From Phaeodactylum tricornutum CCAP 1055/1 (lineage: Eukaryota; Bacillariophyta; Bacillariophyceae; Surirellales; Neidiaceae), in contig NC_011682.1 of the NCBI RefSeq assembly GCF_000150955.2, forward strand, positions 124,001 to 188,000: DNA of 64,000 bases, read 5' to 3'. Below are positions 1 to 9,973 of this stretch, in pieces; within the stretch, counting starts at the first letter, position 1, and each line of letters starts with the position of its first letter. The notes beneath the pieces are model-generated. The model had not been told where the DNA came from, searched no databases, and was given only the letters and a program-made list of their open reading frames with translations. Made by a program: the position numbers and the translations under genes.

Positions 1-1171
1 TGAAACTGCTGATATTCCGCAGCCTGAAGCACCTAACCATGTCGTCGTAAAAATTCACGTATGTACGATAGCCTATTGAAGCTCCTTTGAAATGGTTCTG
101 TATTACTAATCCTTCTGCTTCTGTGCGTTTTTTATCACAGGCCTCAACTGTATCCCTTGACGATTGCATTTTGCGAAGGGGATTTTGTTTTGATGTTACA
201 TCTCCTATTTCTCTTCCTGTCACGCCAGGTATGGATTTTGTTGGTAAGGTTGTAGCATGCGGTTCCCAGGTAGACGACTTTAAAAACGGCGAGTGGGTAG
301 CCGGTCTGGTTCGTACGGGGGGTAACGCTCGCTTCATCAGTGTCGCTCAATGCAGTTTGGTACCGGTACCAAAAATGCTTGACTCTGCCGAAGCGGTCTG
401 CATGGTATCTACCTATACTGCGGCCTATCAGACGATGAGAGTAGTTGCAGATCGGAATACAGTATTTTCGATGCAAGGAAAGAAAGTTCTTATCGTCGGG
501 GGCATGCATAATGTTGGTCAAGCTCTCATTGAACTCTGCACGAAAGCTAAGGCTGAAATTTTTGCGACAGCTCCCGACCGACGGCATAGCTACATTAGAA
601 ATATGCTCGGTGCCACTCCTCTACCAGAGAGTGCTTCCGAATGGTCAACTATCGTAGATGGAGAAATGGACTACGTCTTGGATGGCGTCTGCGAGGATGG
701 CCTGGTTCCAGCATTGCAAGCATTAAAACAAAATGGGAAGCTTGCTTGTTTCGGACATTCGTCTATTCTTCGGGAGGAGATGGGCTTGTTCGGTACACCA
801 CTTTCGGCTCGCTTCAATCGGTGGCGAGGAGACTTTGTCTCTGGTGGGAAGAGAATCGATCTTTGGGAGAGCCACCAAGCCGATCCAGAACTGTACAAGG
901 TAAGTCCTCGACCGTGCCGAGTGGCGCGTCTAGATTCAGAATGATGCTCACCATTTCCGTGTCACTTTAGAAAAATTTGCAATCACTATTTCAACTCCTG
1001 AAATATCAAAAGATCAGGCCGCACATCGCCAAGCGAGTCATGTTGTCGGATGTGGCCGCCGTGCATGCCCGATTGGAAAACGGAGACATCAGGGGTATTG
1101 TTGTCTGTCAACCGTGGAAAACAAGTCGTCCTGGAGCCTTTCAAAAATCCAACCTGGAAGAGGAAAACTAG
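1..1171 (+). CDS. MDR-superfamily quinone oxidoreductase-like protein, 5' partial
   Basis: Medium-chain dehydrogenase/reductase, zeta-crystallin or quinone-oxidoreductase type; the 5' end lies outside the window. I read three exons: 1-58 (frame from base 2), 141-899 and 971-1171, separated by phase-0 GT-AG introns of 82 and 71 bp (GTATGT...CACAG and GTAAGT...TTTAG). Splicing joins VVVKIH to ASTVSLDDCILRRG, the usual GroES-like start of MDR enzymes. The ATG at 87 is inside the first intron and is not the start. PGMDFVGKVVACG continues the GroES-like domain, and VLIVGGMHNVGQALIEL is the Rossmann nucleotide-binding loop. No zinc-ligand set is evident, so an NADPH-dependent quinone or enone reductase is more likely than an alcohol dehydrogenase. 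Substrate unknown. The stop is the TAG at 1169-1171. Confidence 0.8.
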
Positions 1172-1341
1172 AACTTATGGTGGGACTCGACCAAGCATTG
1201 CGTTGCGACAGCTTTTGGAACAAACAACACTGGCTGATAGCAACTGAGAAAAATCTACGGAATCAACATTGCAAATTCGGCAATATTAGATAAGAAAGCT
1301 AAATTCGGTCGTGTTGCTTGGAAACCTCGTATGGACACAGT

Positions 1342-3542
1342 TCAAGGGGCTCGGCACAGTCCGTAGGAGTACAACGCTCGACTGAACAAAACGCAACTAA
1401 GGATACCCACAAAACCACACGCCAGCGTCACACCCAGCGAGGTGTAGGCGAACCAGAGCATGTAGACCGCCACGGACCGGGCGTCGGCATTCCGATGGGT
1501 GGCGTTGTAGATGAGCCAACTGATTGATAACAAAAAACAGTAGAAACCACTCGAACCGGCAGTTAAGAATGTAGCCCACCACCACGCATAATTTTGTGCT
1601 CGAATTTGCCGGTAGAACAGTAGCATAGCCACGCCCCCGACGCACGTCAAGAACAAAATAAATGGTAGAAAAACTTGAAGTCGGCTGGACACGTAAAAGT
1701 CCTGGTACACCGGCGCAGCTACACCATACGCATAGGTGTTGAAAAAGCTCAGCATGGGAAGAAGACCGGCCGTCAAGAACAGAACAGGTGTCCTCATCCT
1801 AAGCCAGCATAGAGAGCGCTTGGAGGAATCATCACTATCATCCACTCTGTGTAAAGCAAGATCCTGATAGCCCATCGTTCCTTCCGAAACTGGAAATTTA
1901 TCAATCGGTCCGTTGCGGTATCCCAAAAACCCACCGAGGAGTGTCAACGGAACAATGCCGAGTAACCACAAAAGAATCAATTCCTTGCTGGAATCCAGCA
2001 CGCGGTACCGGGGAGCCTCGTCACTGGGAAAGACGTCGTAGCACAAAACCATAACGAGTAGTCCCAGAAGTGGGTACAGCGTGGAAGCTGAAACGCATGC
2101 CTTCAAGGCTTGCATCATTCTCCCGTGTAGGACTCTTCGGCAACGACCCGTTACGTAACCGCCCATCGGACTGGCGATCGTATACAGCGCAACGACGGGT
2201 AATAAGATAGTGGCCCCGAGTGCTTGGTGAATGACACCAATTTGGAAAAAGAAGAGAAAACACAAGGTTGTCAACAATAAGTGGGCTCCTTGTCCACAGG
2301 CGGCACAAAAGAGCCACGGGTGCCGAGTGACCGGGAAAAATACACGGGTCGAAAGCGGCCAGAGTTGCATTTCTTGCTCTTGCTCTTCAGAGATTATTTC
2401 CGTTTCCATCGCGACGGGTTTGTAACTCAAGTCCCGCATCACCCAGGTCCATAGGGAACCGTACAAGATGGCGTTAATGAAAAGGGCCAGTACGAGACAA
2501 GCAATTTGCAGAGAGACGTCGTGCATAAGCGGATCGAAGTCGTCCATCGTCAACAACTGGTTCCACCGGGAGGAAGCTCTTATGTCGGTCGGCGCCTTTA
2601 CCCAAATGACGTCCACGGTAAACGGAAACGATCCACTCGGAGACTGCGGTGGAATAGTTGTCGTCATATCGTAATTTGTGTGCCGCCGTTCGGTTGTGCA
2701 TGATTCCATGGCCGGCCGCGCTCCGTCCGTACCATCGACTGGTTGGACGCTGAAGGGCTGTATCACGGCGTGCACAATCTGGTACTCGCCCGGCCCCTTT
2801 TCCACGTAGTCGATTCTCAAATTCCAGTGATTGTAGACAAAGAGGTTCTCCACGGTCTCGTTGTCGAATTGCGGATTGGCAGACTCACCGGGGCCTCCAC
2901 GACGTCCTAGTGGTACCCCGCCCGAAGAGAGCACATGTACCGTGTCATCATCTTCCCACTGATGAGCAACGGGTAACCCGTCCACGCTCACATGGTAGTG
3001 GAATCCCCGGGCAATGGCCGACTCCCACTCCTCCTGCTCGGAAGGTTGTTCCAAAGAAAAGTCACACTGGACGGCACAGTACTGGTCTGCCAAAAACTCC
3101 AACCCCAGAATCGGACCGCGGTACCAAGCGTCGCCGTGCCAAACATCCATATTCCCTTTCCATGCGCTTTCTGCCGATAGGGGCGTGACGTCCTCCCGGT
3201 TGTTGCACCAAGGCCGGTGTGCGTAATCCATCGAGGATAGGGTTTTAGTGGATTTCAGCTTGTTCATGACGAGTGGAACTCTAGCGCGGCAGTCCAGAAG
3301 TACCAGGAGGAGAGACCGTATGAGATGGGTGAGAGTCTTATTGGAAGCAGTATCAGTTGCAGTAGCAGCAGTGACGACGACGACGACGAGGGCAACAATA
3401 ACAAGCAAAGTAAGGACGAGACCCTCACGTACCGATCGCCCGCTCGGTATACCGCTGGCTCGTCATACGAAACGTAAAAGGCGCTACTGGTGCCGGAGAA
3501 GACTAACAGCCACAAGGCGCGCGACCAATGCAGAGGAATCAT
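1342..3542 (-). CDS. TM9SF / EMP70 nonaspanin, transmembrane 9 superfamily protein
   Basis: Multi-spanning endomembrane (Golgi/endosome) protein of the nonaspanin family; family members are linked to sorting of membrane cargo. Two exons, 3542-3433 and 3280-1342, with a 152-bp phase-2 intron (GTACGT...GCTAG). The product is 682 aa. Exon 1 supplies a signal peptide (MIPLHWSRALWLLVF) and the mature start FYVSYDEPAVYRAGD. Splicing continues with RVPLVMNKLKSTKT, the classic nonaspanin N-terminal block. The lumenal domain is followed by about nine hydrophobic segments from roughly residue 300 to the end. The long open frame continues through the intron, which would give a false N-terminus rich in valine and leucine. 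The start at 3542 is chosen because it gives the signal peptide directly. Family assignment is firm; the exact TM9SF subtype is not. Confidence 0.88.
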
Positions 3543-3958
3543 CGCCAAATACCGAAGAAACCACAGAGTTGGACTTGTTTGTTGGGTCAAAGAAAATAGC
3601 CGCAATCTGCAACGAGGATGGATGCAACCGTACCGGAAAACTTTCCAGTAAAACCTAGGCACAAGCCGAGATTTCCGGGTTATATTCAAATAAATGAGGT
3701 GAGGGAATGCGCGTGCGGTTCGCGAGTCTAGAGCGAGCGCGGAGCCCCGCGAAAGACCCAACGCGTTTCTGTGGGCAATATCCAAATTTAGCAACGCGCT
3801 ACCCTACCCGGGCGTCTGATCTACCGGTACACGATGGCCGTACGGTGCACTAACAGTAAATAATAGTTAAAAGAAAACAAATCTGCAGCAAGAATGCTGT
3901 AACTAACGTTTTCTCTGTCCGTCCATTCCTCTAAATTCTTTCTGTGTTTCACTCCCAG
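3543..3958. other. Intergenic, nothing recognised
   Basis: Upstream region of the nonaspanin gene and downstream region of the AMP-binding gene. No convincing coding, RNA or repeat signal was seen. It presumably holds the nonaspanin promoter. Confidence 0.4.
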
Positions 3959-4888
3959 TCACTCGGTTTCCGGTGGTTGCCCAATGGTCCGCAGAGACAC
4001 GTTGTCCAGCATCACAATGTCGTCCAAAAATGTGGCGCCGCTGCCGGTTTTGCAGACGCCGCCCCGCAGCGACCGCAAGGTTGCGGCGGTGTCGCTGTCC
4101 ATCGGTAGTGCCTTGAGCGTGTGCGTGTCGGCAAAGAGTAGGGTGCAGGATTCGGATCGTAGAGCTTGCCAGGTCGCGGCGGCGCGCTCCGACGGAACCC
4201 CGCAACCTTGAATGCCACCCACGGCTGGCAAAACAATCGACGCGCCGCTCTGCAAGGCCGAGCACACTCCCGAACCGATCCCAAAGGGGTGACACAGGGT
4301 CACGGCCACGCAGACAACGTCGTACTCCGTCATGTGGAGGACCGCAGCCGCTTCTTGTCCGTGCGACAATGCCTGGAGATTAGTGTAGGCCGTGGTAGTA
4401 TTATAGTAACCGTGTCCAAGGCTTTCGTCGGTGGAGGATTCGTCCAACGTGTCGTTCACGCTTTCCTCGATCACAGTTTCGTCCAGTCCGTTTTGAATCA
4501 AATCGAGGACGAATTCGCCAGTCAGCACGGGCAAGGACAGATTGGCTTCGGCCAAGACTCCGCCGCCAGTAGACGCCAGTGCACCCTTTACTTTAGAAAA
4601 TTTCGCCAAACCCTCCGCATTCTTGGCGGTCGCGTAGCCCACTCCCAATCGGTTGCAGGCAATCTGCAGAACCAGATTTTCTTGAATGTTGGGCAAGTCG
4701 CTGACGAGCAAATCTCCCTTTTCGTATCCGTAGCCGCGTAACCAGGACGCCAATGCCCGGGTCTGGTCCCGCAATCCTTGGTACGTGAGCGGCGTAGCCG
4801 TTGTTTGGAAGGGAGACACGACAGCGAGTTTGAGTGGGACCCGAGACGCCATGGCGTCGACCGCGGCCGCAATCGTTTTGAACGACAT
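3959..4888 (-). CDS. AMP-binding (ANL superfamily) protein, N-terminal part only
   Basis: 309-aa protein matching the N-terminal half of acyl-CoA synthetase/AMP-ligase enzymes: TPLTYQGLRDQTRALASWL near the start, then GDLLVSDLPNIQENLVLQIA, and later TLCHPFGIGSGVCSALQSGA, which corresponds to the PlfHxfG...GA block. Typical members exceed 500 aa and carry an SSGTTGxPKG phosphate loop; here the equivalent position reads GHGYYNTTTAYTNLQAL, so the loop is absent. The whole C-terminal subdomain, with the YRTGD and catalytic-lysine motifs, is also missing. The frame ends in a TGA at 3959 with no continuation seen downstream before 3542. Either the gene decayed by truncation or it encodes a non-catalytic AMP-binding-like protein. 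ATG at 4886-4888. Confidence 0.7.
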   Translation of the reverse strand: MSFKTIAAAVDAMASRVPLKLAVVSPFQTTATPLTYQGLRDQTRALASWLRGYGYEKGDLLVSDLPNIQENLVLQIACNRLGVGYATAKNAEGLAKFSKVKGALASTGGGVLAEANLSLPVLTGEFVLDLIQNGLDETVIEESVNDTLDESSTDESLGHGYYNTTTAYTNLQALSHGQEAAAVLHMTEYDVVCVAVTLCHPFGIGSGVCSALQSGASIVLPAVGGIQGCGVPSERAAATWQALRSESCTLLFADTHTLKALPMDSDTAATLRSLRGGVCKTGSGATFLDDIVMLDNVSLRTIGQPPETE

Positions 4889-5386
4889 GGGGCCCGGGCG
4901 CTACTCGGGAAGTGCTCGGAACGCCAGCAGCCCTTGCAACAGACCAGTGTTGCAGTCCTCAATGGAAGGAAAGCAAGTACCGTTGACGAGTGTACAGTCA
5001 AAAAAGCGACGTTATCCCTTACAAGTCAATGGAAGGAGAGCAAGTACCCTTGGTTGGGTCGGTTATAGGTAGCTTGTATCGCACGGTCAGTGACGGGCCT
5101 ACCTGTATCGATGGCCAAAACTCTAACCCGTTTGCAGTATGAAAAAATTGTGGAAGGCCTTGATGAAAAACTAGGGTTAGGCCTTTGGGCTGGCACCACC
5201 ATCACGGTGATGCGCCGACTTTTTCTTCTAATTTCGGGTGTCACACCATCGAACGACGACGAGAACGACAGGAAGATATAACATAAATCGTTGTAAGTGT
5301 CAAGTACAAGCAATCGGTGCGTTATTGCACAACTCGTTGCCCGTGTCAATTCCTTACATACTTGGCACCCAGGACAGCACACTAGC
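4889..5386. other. Divergent intergenic region with a short direct repeat
   Basis: Lies between the divergent AMP-binding and PEX11-like genes. It contains two imperfect 23-bp copies of TCAATGGAAGGARAGCAAG plus TACC, at 4959-4981 and 5026-5048 (67-bp period). A duplicated regulatory site is possible. Nothing else is evident. Confidence 0.45.
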
Positions 5387-6292
5387 ATGTCTACCATTGC
5401 CTTGTCGTCGTCGTCATCGGCACCCGATCCCTTGATTGTGCCGCAACCACAACACGTGGATGATGAAGCGGCCAGCGATGACGACGACGAGGGTGGCGTG
5501 GTCGCGGTAGACCCCGTTCGCATTGACGTTGGGACAGGCAAACCCGGCATCCCGATGTCCCGCATCGATCGCTTCCTGCGAGGCTACACCATTTTCATGT
5601 CGTCGCCGTTGCGTCAAGATCGCAGTCTCAAACTTTTGCAGTACACGTTGTGGGCGGCCGCGCAGGCTTACGGAAAGGATAGTAAGGGTCGTGCCGGTCT
5701 CGTCAAGCTTTCGCTAGACCTTTGCCTCACTCGCGTTGCCAATCGTTTGTTGGGATTTCCCACGGCTTTGGAAGCCGCCCGGTCAGGTAGTTGGGCCGTG
5801 CCCAGTCAACGCCATCCTCAGTTGTTCCGAGCCTTGGGAAAATTCTTGGCCTGGACCATGGTAGGATACTATCCCACCGAACACGTCGCGTACTTGCACT
5901 GGATGGCGCCGTCTTGGTTGGCCAGTGGAAGGTCGGCGGAAGTCTTCTCGGCTTGGAGTTGTCGCTGTTGGACGGCTTACATTTTGGCCGAATCGGCTCA
6001 GTGTATTCTGCAATGGCGCGAACTGGCGTACAACGACCGAGTCCCAGCAGTGAACGAGGACGACAACTACGAAAAGGAGCACAAACTAAACTTGGAACGC
6101 ACGCGGTCGGAATGCCGTCACTTGGAACTCCAATTGGTCCGCAACGCCTTGTGGATTTTACCCGCCGTGCACTGGTCGCTCCCGAACTGGGACCGCAACC
6201 CGCTCCTGTCGTCCGGAACGCTCAATACGCTCATGTTTCTCGAATCCCTCGTCTCCATGTACCAAACCGTACGGTCGTTCCCGACAATGTAA
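5387..6292 (+). CDS. PEX11-like peroxisomal membrane protein
   Basis: 301-aa protein from the ATG at 5387; the open frame extends further upstream but has no ATG there. After a low-complexity, acidic N-terminus it shows the PEX11 pattern: a segment with RQDRSLKLLQYTLW (family consensus around DKxxRxxQY), then a middle amphipathic region (LTRVANRLLGFPTALEA), KFLAWTMVGYYPTEHVAYL (compare D/YYPxEHxxWL in PEX11), and a C-terminal hydrophobic stretch near NTLMFLESLVSMYQTV. PEX11 proteins bend and elongate peroxisomal membranes before fission. The acidic N-terminal extension is not typical and may be lineage-specific. Family call by motif reading only. Confidence 0.7.
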   Translation: MSTIALSSSSSAPDPLIVPQPQHVDDEAASDDDDEGGVVAVDPVRIDVGTGKPGIPMSRIDRFLRGYTIFMSSPLRQDRSLKLLQYTLWAAAQAYGKDSKGRAGLVKLSLDLCLTRVANRLLGFPTALEAARSGSWAVPSQRHPQLFRALGKFLAWTMVGYYPTEHVAYLHWMAPSWLASGRSAEVFSAWSCRCWTAYILAESAQCILQWRELAYNDRVPAVNEDDNYEKEHKLNLERTRSECRHLELQLVRNALWILPAVHWSLPNWDRNPLLSSGTLNTLMFLESLVSMYQTVRSFPTM

Positions 6293-7206
6293 AAGCATTA
6301 GCATAAAATAACGCAACGGTATGGCGCTCTAGCGATGGACTGCTGAACTATATTCCTGGATTAGGTAGTAGTTCGTTTACAGTTATTGTAAGTTAGGTAC
6401 CTTTTGGGTTCCGCAAACTGCAGTTGAATCTGTCCTTGGTGCGAAATGTTCAACCTGATAGGTAGAAATCTCGGATGCAAAACAAACAATGGCCCAAGTT
6501 GAAGTTCCGCATTCCAATTCTTCGATCCAGATCTATCTAATTACGCCTTCCAACTTTCTCCTCATCGAAGAACGTGCCTGGCCAACTCCACCATCATGCG
6601 AGTTTATGGCCCTGGATATCAGTGAAATGAAAAGTCACCATGGCGATCAACGCGATTCTACTTTAAAGCTGTCAGCCTTCTTTGAAGTGAATGAAAGCAG
6701 AAGGTGATTGTTGGACGCTTTATTGGCATTGTGAGTTATCTGAATAAAAGCAAAGAACATTTCGTGGTGGTACCTCGAACCTATCCACGTGCATGTTTGT
6801 TAGAGTTTGATGCCCTGATAGCCAACAACCAGATTCATTGCTTTATTGATAGATAGCGCTACACTCGTCATACTCGTAAATGTCGACCTATGTCATAGTT
6901 CGCAGAATCGTACCGTAGCTTCGTTCCACACGAGTTGGGGGAGGAGGCAGATTCGACGGAGTTTCGACGCGAATGCAGTGAGTCAGCAGCACGTGGGAAA
7001 TGTGGGAGGCCTTTATTGACGTGGTTGGCGGCGGAAACCTCGTACGACTCCGAACACACATCATCTCGGTCCGTAAAATGAGCTAAATAGAAAGCAAAGC
7101 ACACATACGCACTACTCTTCAATATCCTCGATTCACAGTAGCCTTTTCTCACAAAACACGGTTCCCAAGTATTTCGACGTATCACAGTCAATCTCTTCTC
7201 GCCAAC
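6293..7206. other. Intergenic, mostly unassigned
   Basis: About 0.9 kb between the PEX11-like gene and peroxiredoxin Q. It contains only one small ATG-initiated frame (listed separately) and AT-richer sequence. The promoter of the peroxiredoxin gene must lie at its right end. Confidence 0.35.
6489..6707 (+). CDS. Possible small unknown protein (72 aa)
   Basis: ATG-initiated frame of 72 codons beginning MAQVEVPHSNSSIQIYL. No domain, signal peptide or membrane segment is recognised. It stands alone in a 0.9-kb intergenic stretch. It may be noise; transcript evidence would decide. Confidence 0.2.
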   Translation: MAQVEVPHSNSSIQIYLITPSNFLLIEERAWPTPPSCEFMALDISEMKSHHGDQRDSTLKLSAFFEVNESRR

Positions 7207-7785
7207 ATGCTCCGTCTCGCGTTCCTCACAACCGCTCTGGTTTGTACTTTGGTATCTGGTTTTGCCCCGGTCGCTCCTTCGACTGCTTCGTCCGCTTTGC
7301 GTTTGGCCGTGGGCGAAACCGCTCCGGACTTTGCGCTCACGGACCAAAACGGCAAGGTGGTGAAACGCAGCGGCATCCGAAAGCCGCTCGTCGTGTACTT
7401 TTATCCCGCCGACAGTACCCCGGGTTGCACCAAACAGGCCACCGCCTTTAACGACAAGGTCAAGGAATTGCGTGCCAAGTATGGTGCCGATTTGGTCGGC
7501 ATTTCGGGACAAGATACCGCGTCGAAACAAAAGTTTGCCAGTGAACTGGGCTTGACCTTTAGTATTCTGGCGGATGAGGGGGATAAGGTCCGCAAAGAAT
7601 TTAACGTTCCCCGTGCTGCCTTTGGCCTGTTGCCCGGACGGGTAACGTACGTTTTGGACAAGAAGGGCGTCTGCCAAAAGGTCTACAACGAACTCGCCAA
7701 CGCGGAATCGCACGTCGACGAAGCGATCGAGGTCTTGGCAGATTTGAAACAATCCCAAGGACCGCTAGCGGGCTTTTTGGGATAA
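7207..7785 (+). CDS. Peroxiredoxin Q / BCP type, probably plastid-targeted, 1-Cys form
   Basis: Thiol peroxidase reducing H2O2 and organic peroxides, usually with thioredoxin as donor. 192 aa without an intron. The N-terminus ([21 protein letters not shown]) is a signal peptide followed by a diatom plastid-type motif with Phe after the predicted cleavage site. The AhpC/TSA domain runs from about residue 34: [14 protein letters not shown], then [16 protein letters not shown] with the peroxidatic Cys74. In most PrxQ proteins a resolving Cys lies five residues later; here that position (79) is Thr, so this is a 1-Cys form or uses another cysteine, for example the one in [20 protein letters not shown] is the conserved C-terminal strand. 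The ATG at 7207 is preceded by CCAAC. Confidence 0.9.
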   Translation: MLRLAFLTTALVCTLVSGFAPVAPSTASSALRLAVGETAPDFALTDQNGKVVKRSGIRKPLVVYFYPADSTPGCTKQATAFNDKVKELRAKYGADLVGISGQDTASKQKFASELGLTFSILADEGDKVRKEFNVPRAAFGLLPGRVTYVLDKKGVCQKVYNELANAESHVDEAIEVLADLKQSQGPLAGFLG

Positions 7786-8004
7786 GCGACTTAACTCTAT
7801 ATAAAGTTGGTTTTCCACTGTGCATACACAAGTTGCGTCTTGCTGACTACTACATTTAGCGGATGTTGGGTTTCGCACCGCAAAAGGGAAGAATGTCGCC
7901 AAAATCCAAACATGTTCTGGAGAAAGCAGGAGACTCGGATGTTGCGGGACAAAGGATCACTACACACACGACGCCTGTGTGACATTATAGAGTGTCGCTT
8001 GCTG

Positions 8005-8862
8005 CTACAAAAGGAGTTGTAGAATATGCCGGTCCCCGGCTGTGTCAATGACCTGCGCGCCGACGGAGTGGGAAAAGAGGAGACCCTTTTGGTTCCGTCG
8101 ATCCACTGTCCACCGTACAGTGTCGACGCCGTGTTGCCGTGCGCATTCGGACACCGTGTGCAACAAAATATCACGATGTGCTTGATCCAGATACACAATC
8201 TGCACCCACGCCTGATCGGAACCGGTCGTGACGCCGTCGTGGAGCGTGTACGCCGCAAAGGCGCGGGTGGACGTTACATCGTTGGCAAAAGAGGTGGCGA
8301 CGGTATCGAGCGGACTGTGCGCGCACAAGACGTGGGTCTGGGCGAATTCGTTGGCCAACAGTCGCTGGAGAAACTTGGAGCGTTGTCCAATCGTCTTGTC
8401 GCCTGCCAAGGCGAGGGCGTAGTCGGACGGTGAATGGTATCGGTACGCCGTACTGTCGTGTGTGGTCGTCCATCGGATAGTCGGTGCAGTGGATAAGGAA
8501 GAGGCGATCGCGGAATCGTCCAGAAACGTCACCTTTGGCCGATACGGCCTCGCAAAAGTGGGAGCTGGTGCGGGTGCTTCTGGAGCGGGCCGTGGAAAAA
8601 CGTCACCCAGGGCGTACCCCCAGAAGCGTTGCCAAAGAATGTCGGCTGTGGTAGAGCTGCTACCGGTAGAAGTGGGGGACGTGGAAGAGCGTAAGGCTCG
8701 GCTGCCCCGGTACACAGGTCCATCGAGACCGTGTGGCGGTGGACTGGGGTACGCCGACGGTACGGACGGTCCGGGTATAGGGCCAAAGGCGTGCGTGCAA
8801 CAGATGGAGGACGACGACCACAGGCAAAATAAAGAAACCGCGGTAGTTGGTCTTCGAGACAT
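8005..8862 (-). CDS. Plastid-type precursor of unknown function, GNAT-like C-terminus
   Basis: 285-aa protein without an intron. The N-terminus MSRRPTTAVSLFCLWSSSS, then CCTHAFGP, looks like a signal peptide with an ASAF-type plastid motif. A Ser/Pro-rich linker follows, then a domain from about residue 105. The C-terminal stretch has WVQIVYLDQAHRDILL, GVDTVRWTVDRRN and LLFSHSVGAQVID, an order that recalls the last strands of GNAT acetyltransferases (V..xN..a..fY..lGa). The acetyl-CoA loop (R/QxxGxG/A) is not seen, so activity cannot be claimed. Plastid import is an inference from the bipartite leader. Confidence 0.6.
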   Translation of the reverse strand: MSRRPTTAVSLFCLWSSSSICCTHAFGPIPGPSVPSAYPSPPPHGLDGPVYRGSRALRSSTSPTSTGSSSTTADILWQRFWGYALGDVFPRPAPEAPAPAPTFARPYRPKVTFLDDSAIASSLSTAPTIRWTTTHDSTAYRYHSPSDYALALAGDKTIGQRSKFLQRLLANEFAQTHVLCAHSPLDTVATSFANDVTSTRAFAAYTLHDGVTTGSDQAWVQIVYLDQAHRDILLHTVSECARQHGVDTVRWTVDRRNQKGLLFSHSVGAQVIDTAGDRHILQLLL

Positions 8863-9973
8863 GTTCTATTGTTAGAACAAAAGCTCCCGAGCTAAACAAA
8901 AGGGTGGCTTGTCTTGGTGTTTGGTGACCCTGCTGTCGAATCGTTTCAACTCCAACCAAGCCGTGCGTGCCAAAGTGGTTCGTGTGGCGCGTGTGTTATT
9001 GTGAAATGATTTGATAGACACGAAAGAGTGTCGGCCACAATGCGATCCGATCGAAAACTAGTGGCGTGGAGAGAGAGAAAGCGAGGAACGAACGAGCCGA
9101 AAGGGGCGATGGTCATTTTGTGTGTGGCATAGAGCGAGACGTGTCGTCGGGTCAAGGTACGGAGTCGTTCGTTCGTTCGCAAACGTGCACCTCTGCAACT
9201 AGCTACTGACAGTAGGAGAGTTGTAGAGAAAGCGACGCCCGGTCAGTAGCACACCGGTTTTCGAGTTCGTTTGGTCCTGTCTGCTTGCCTTATTTAGAAT
9301 TATTGTGTATTTCTCCCGTGGCTCGAGCGAGACAATTTATTGTTAAGTACCAGTATCTGCGTATCAAATCTTATGGAAAAATGCGTAAATAGACTTTTCG
9401 GCGATTTTCCGTCGCAGCCACTATTGTTTCGTTGGGAAAGGTCGCCGGCCAAGAAGGTATCTTGGCAAGTCCCCCCACCCCCCAAACGGATACCGTTGAT
9501 AGTGAGCGACCCACGCTTTTCCTTTTCCATGATGATCTTTCGAGACCATTGAAAAGGCCACTGTTATTTTTGCTAGTAGAGAGACGGTACTGTAAATACG
9601 CAATTTGATCCCGTCGCAAGTAGAAAGGTGACTGGTATGTATTGGGAGCGACACTTGGTCTGCTTCCAACGTGGACCAATCAGAACCGGCGCTCGATTGC
9701 GCACACAATTGTCACATACATCTGTCCGTGAACCGCTATAAATGACGTGTTCACACAAATCTGTCCTTCCGCCTCACTTTTTTGGTCTAACGGAAAAAAC
9801 CGGTAGTGGCAGTGGAAGTTACAGTTAAAGTTATTCCTCTCTGACAGTGTAACCTAAGCTCTTCGAGAGCGTCGACCGAACCCAGAGGTGCAGTGGTATT
9901 CGTCGCCGACAGTGACTCTATTTAATCTTCCTCCGTCCTTTCCTCCCGTCGGAAATCTGCTTTGCTATCTTCC
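8863..9973. other. Divergent intergenic region, nothing recognised
   Basis: 1.1 kb between the divergent plastid-type unknown gene and the HAD-ankyrin gene. Short frames occur on both strands but none has domain or signal features. It presumably contains both promoters. Confidence 0.35.

Noticed and set aside
87-140. ATG at 87 as start of the MDR gene
   Set aside because: It is inside a GT-AG intron; exon 1 (1-58) joins exon 2 (141) in frame and completes the MDR N-terminal pattern.
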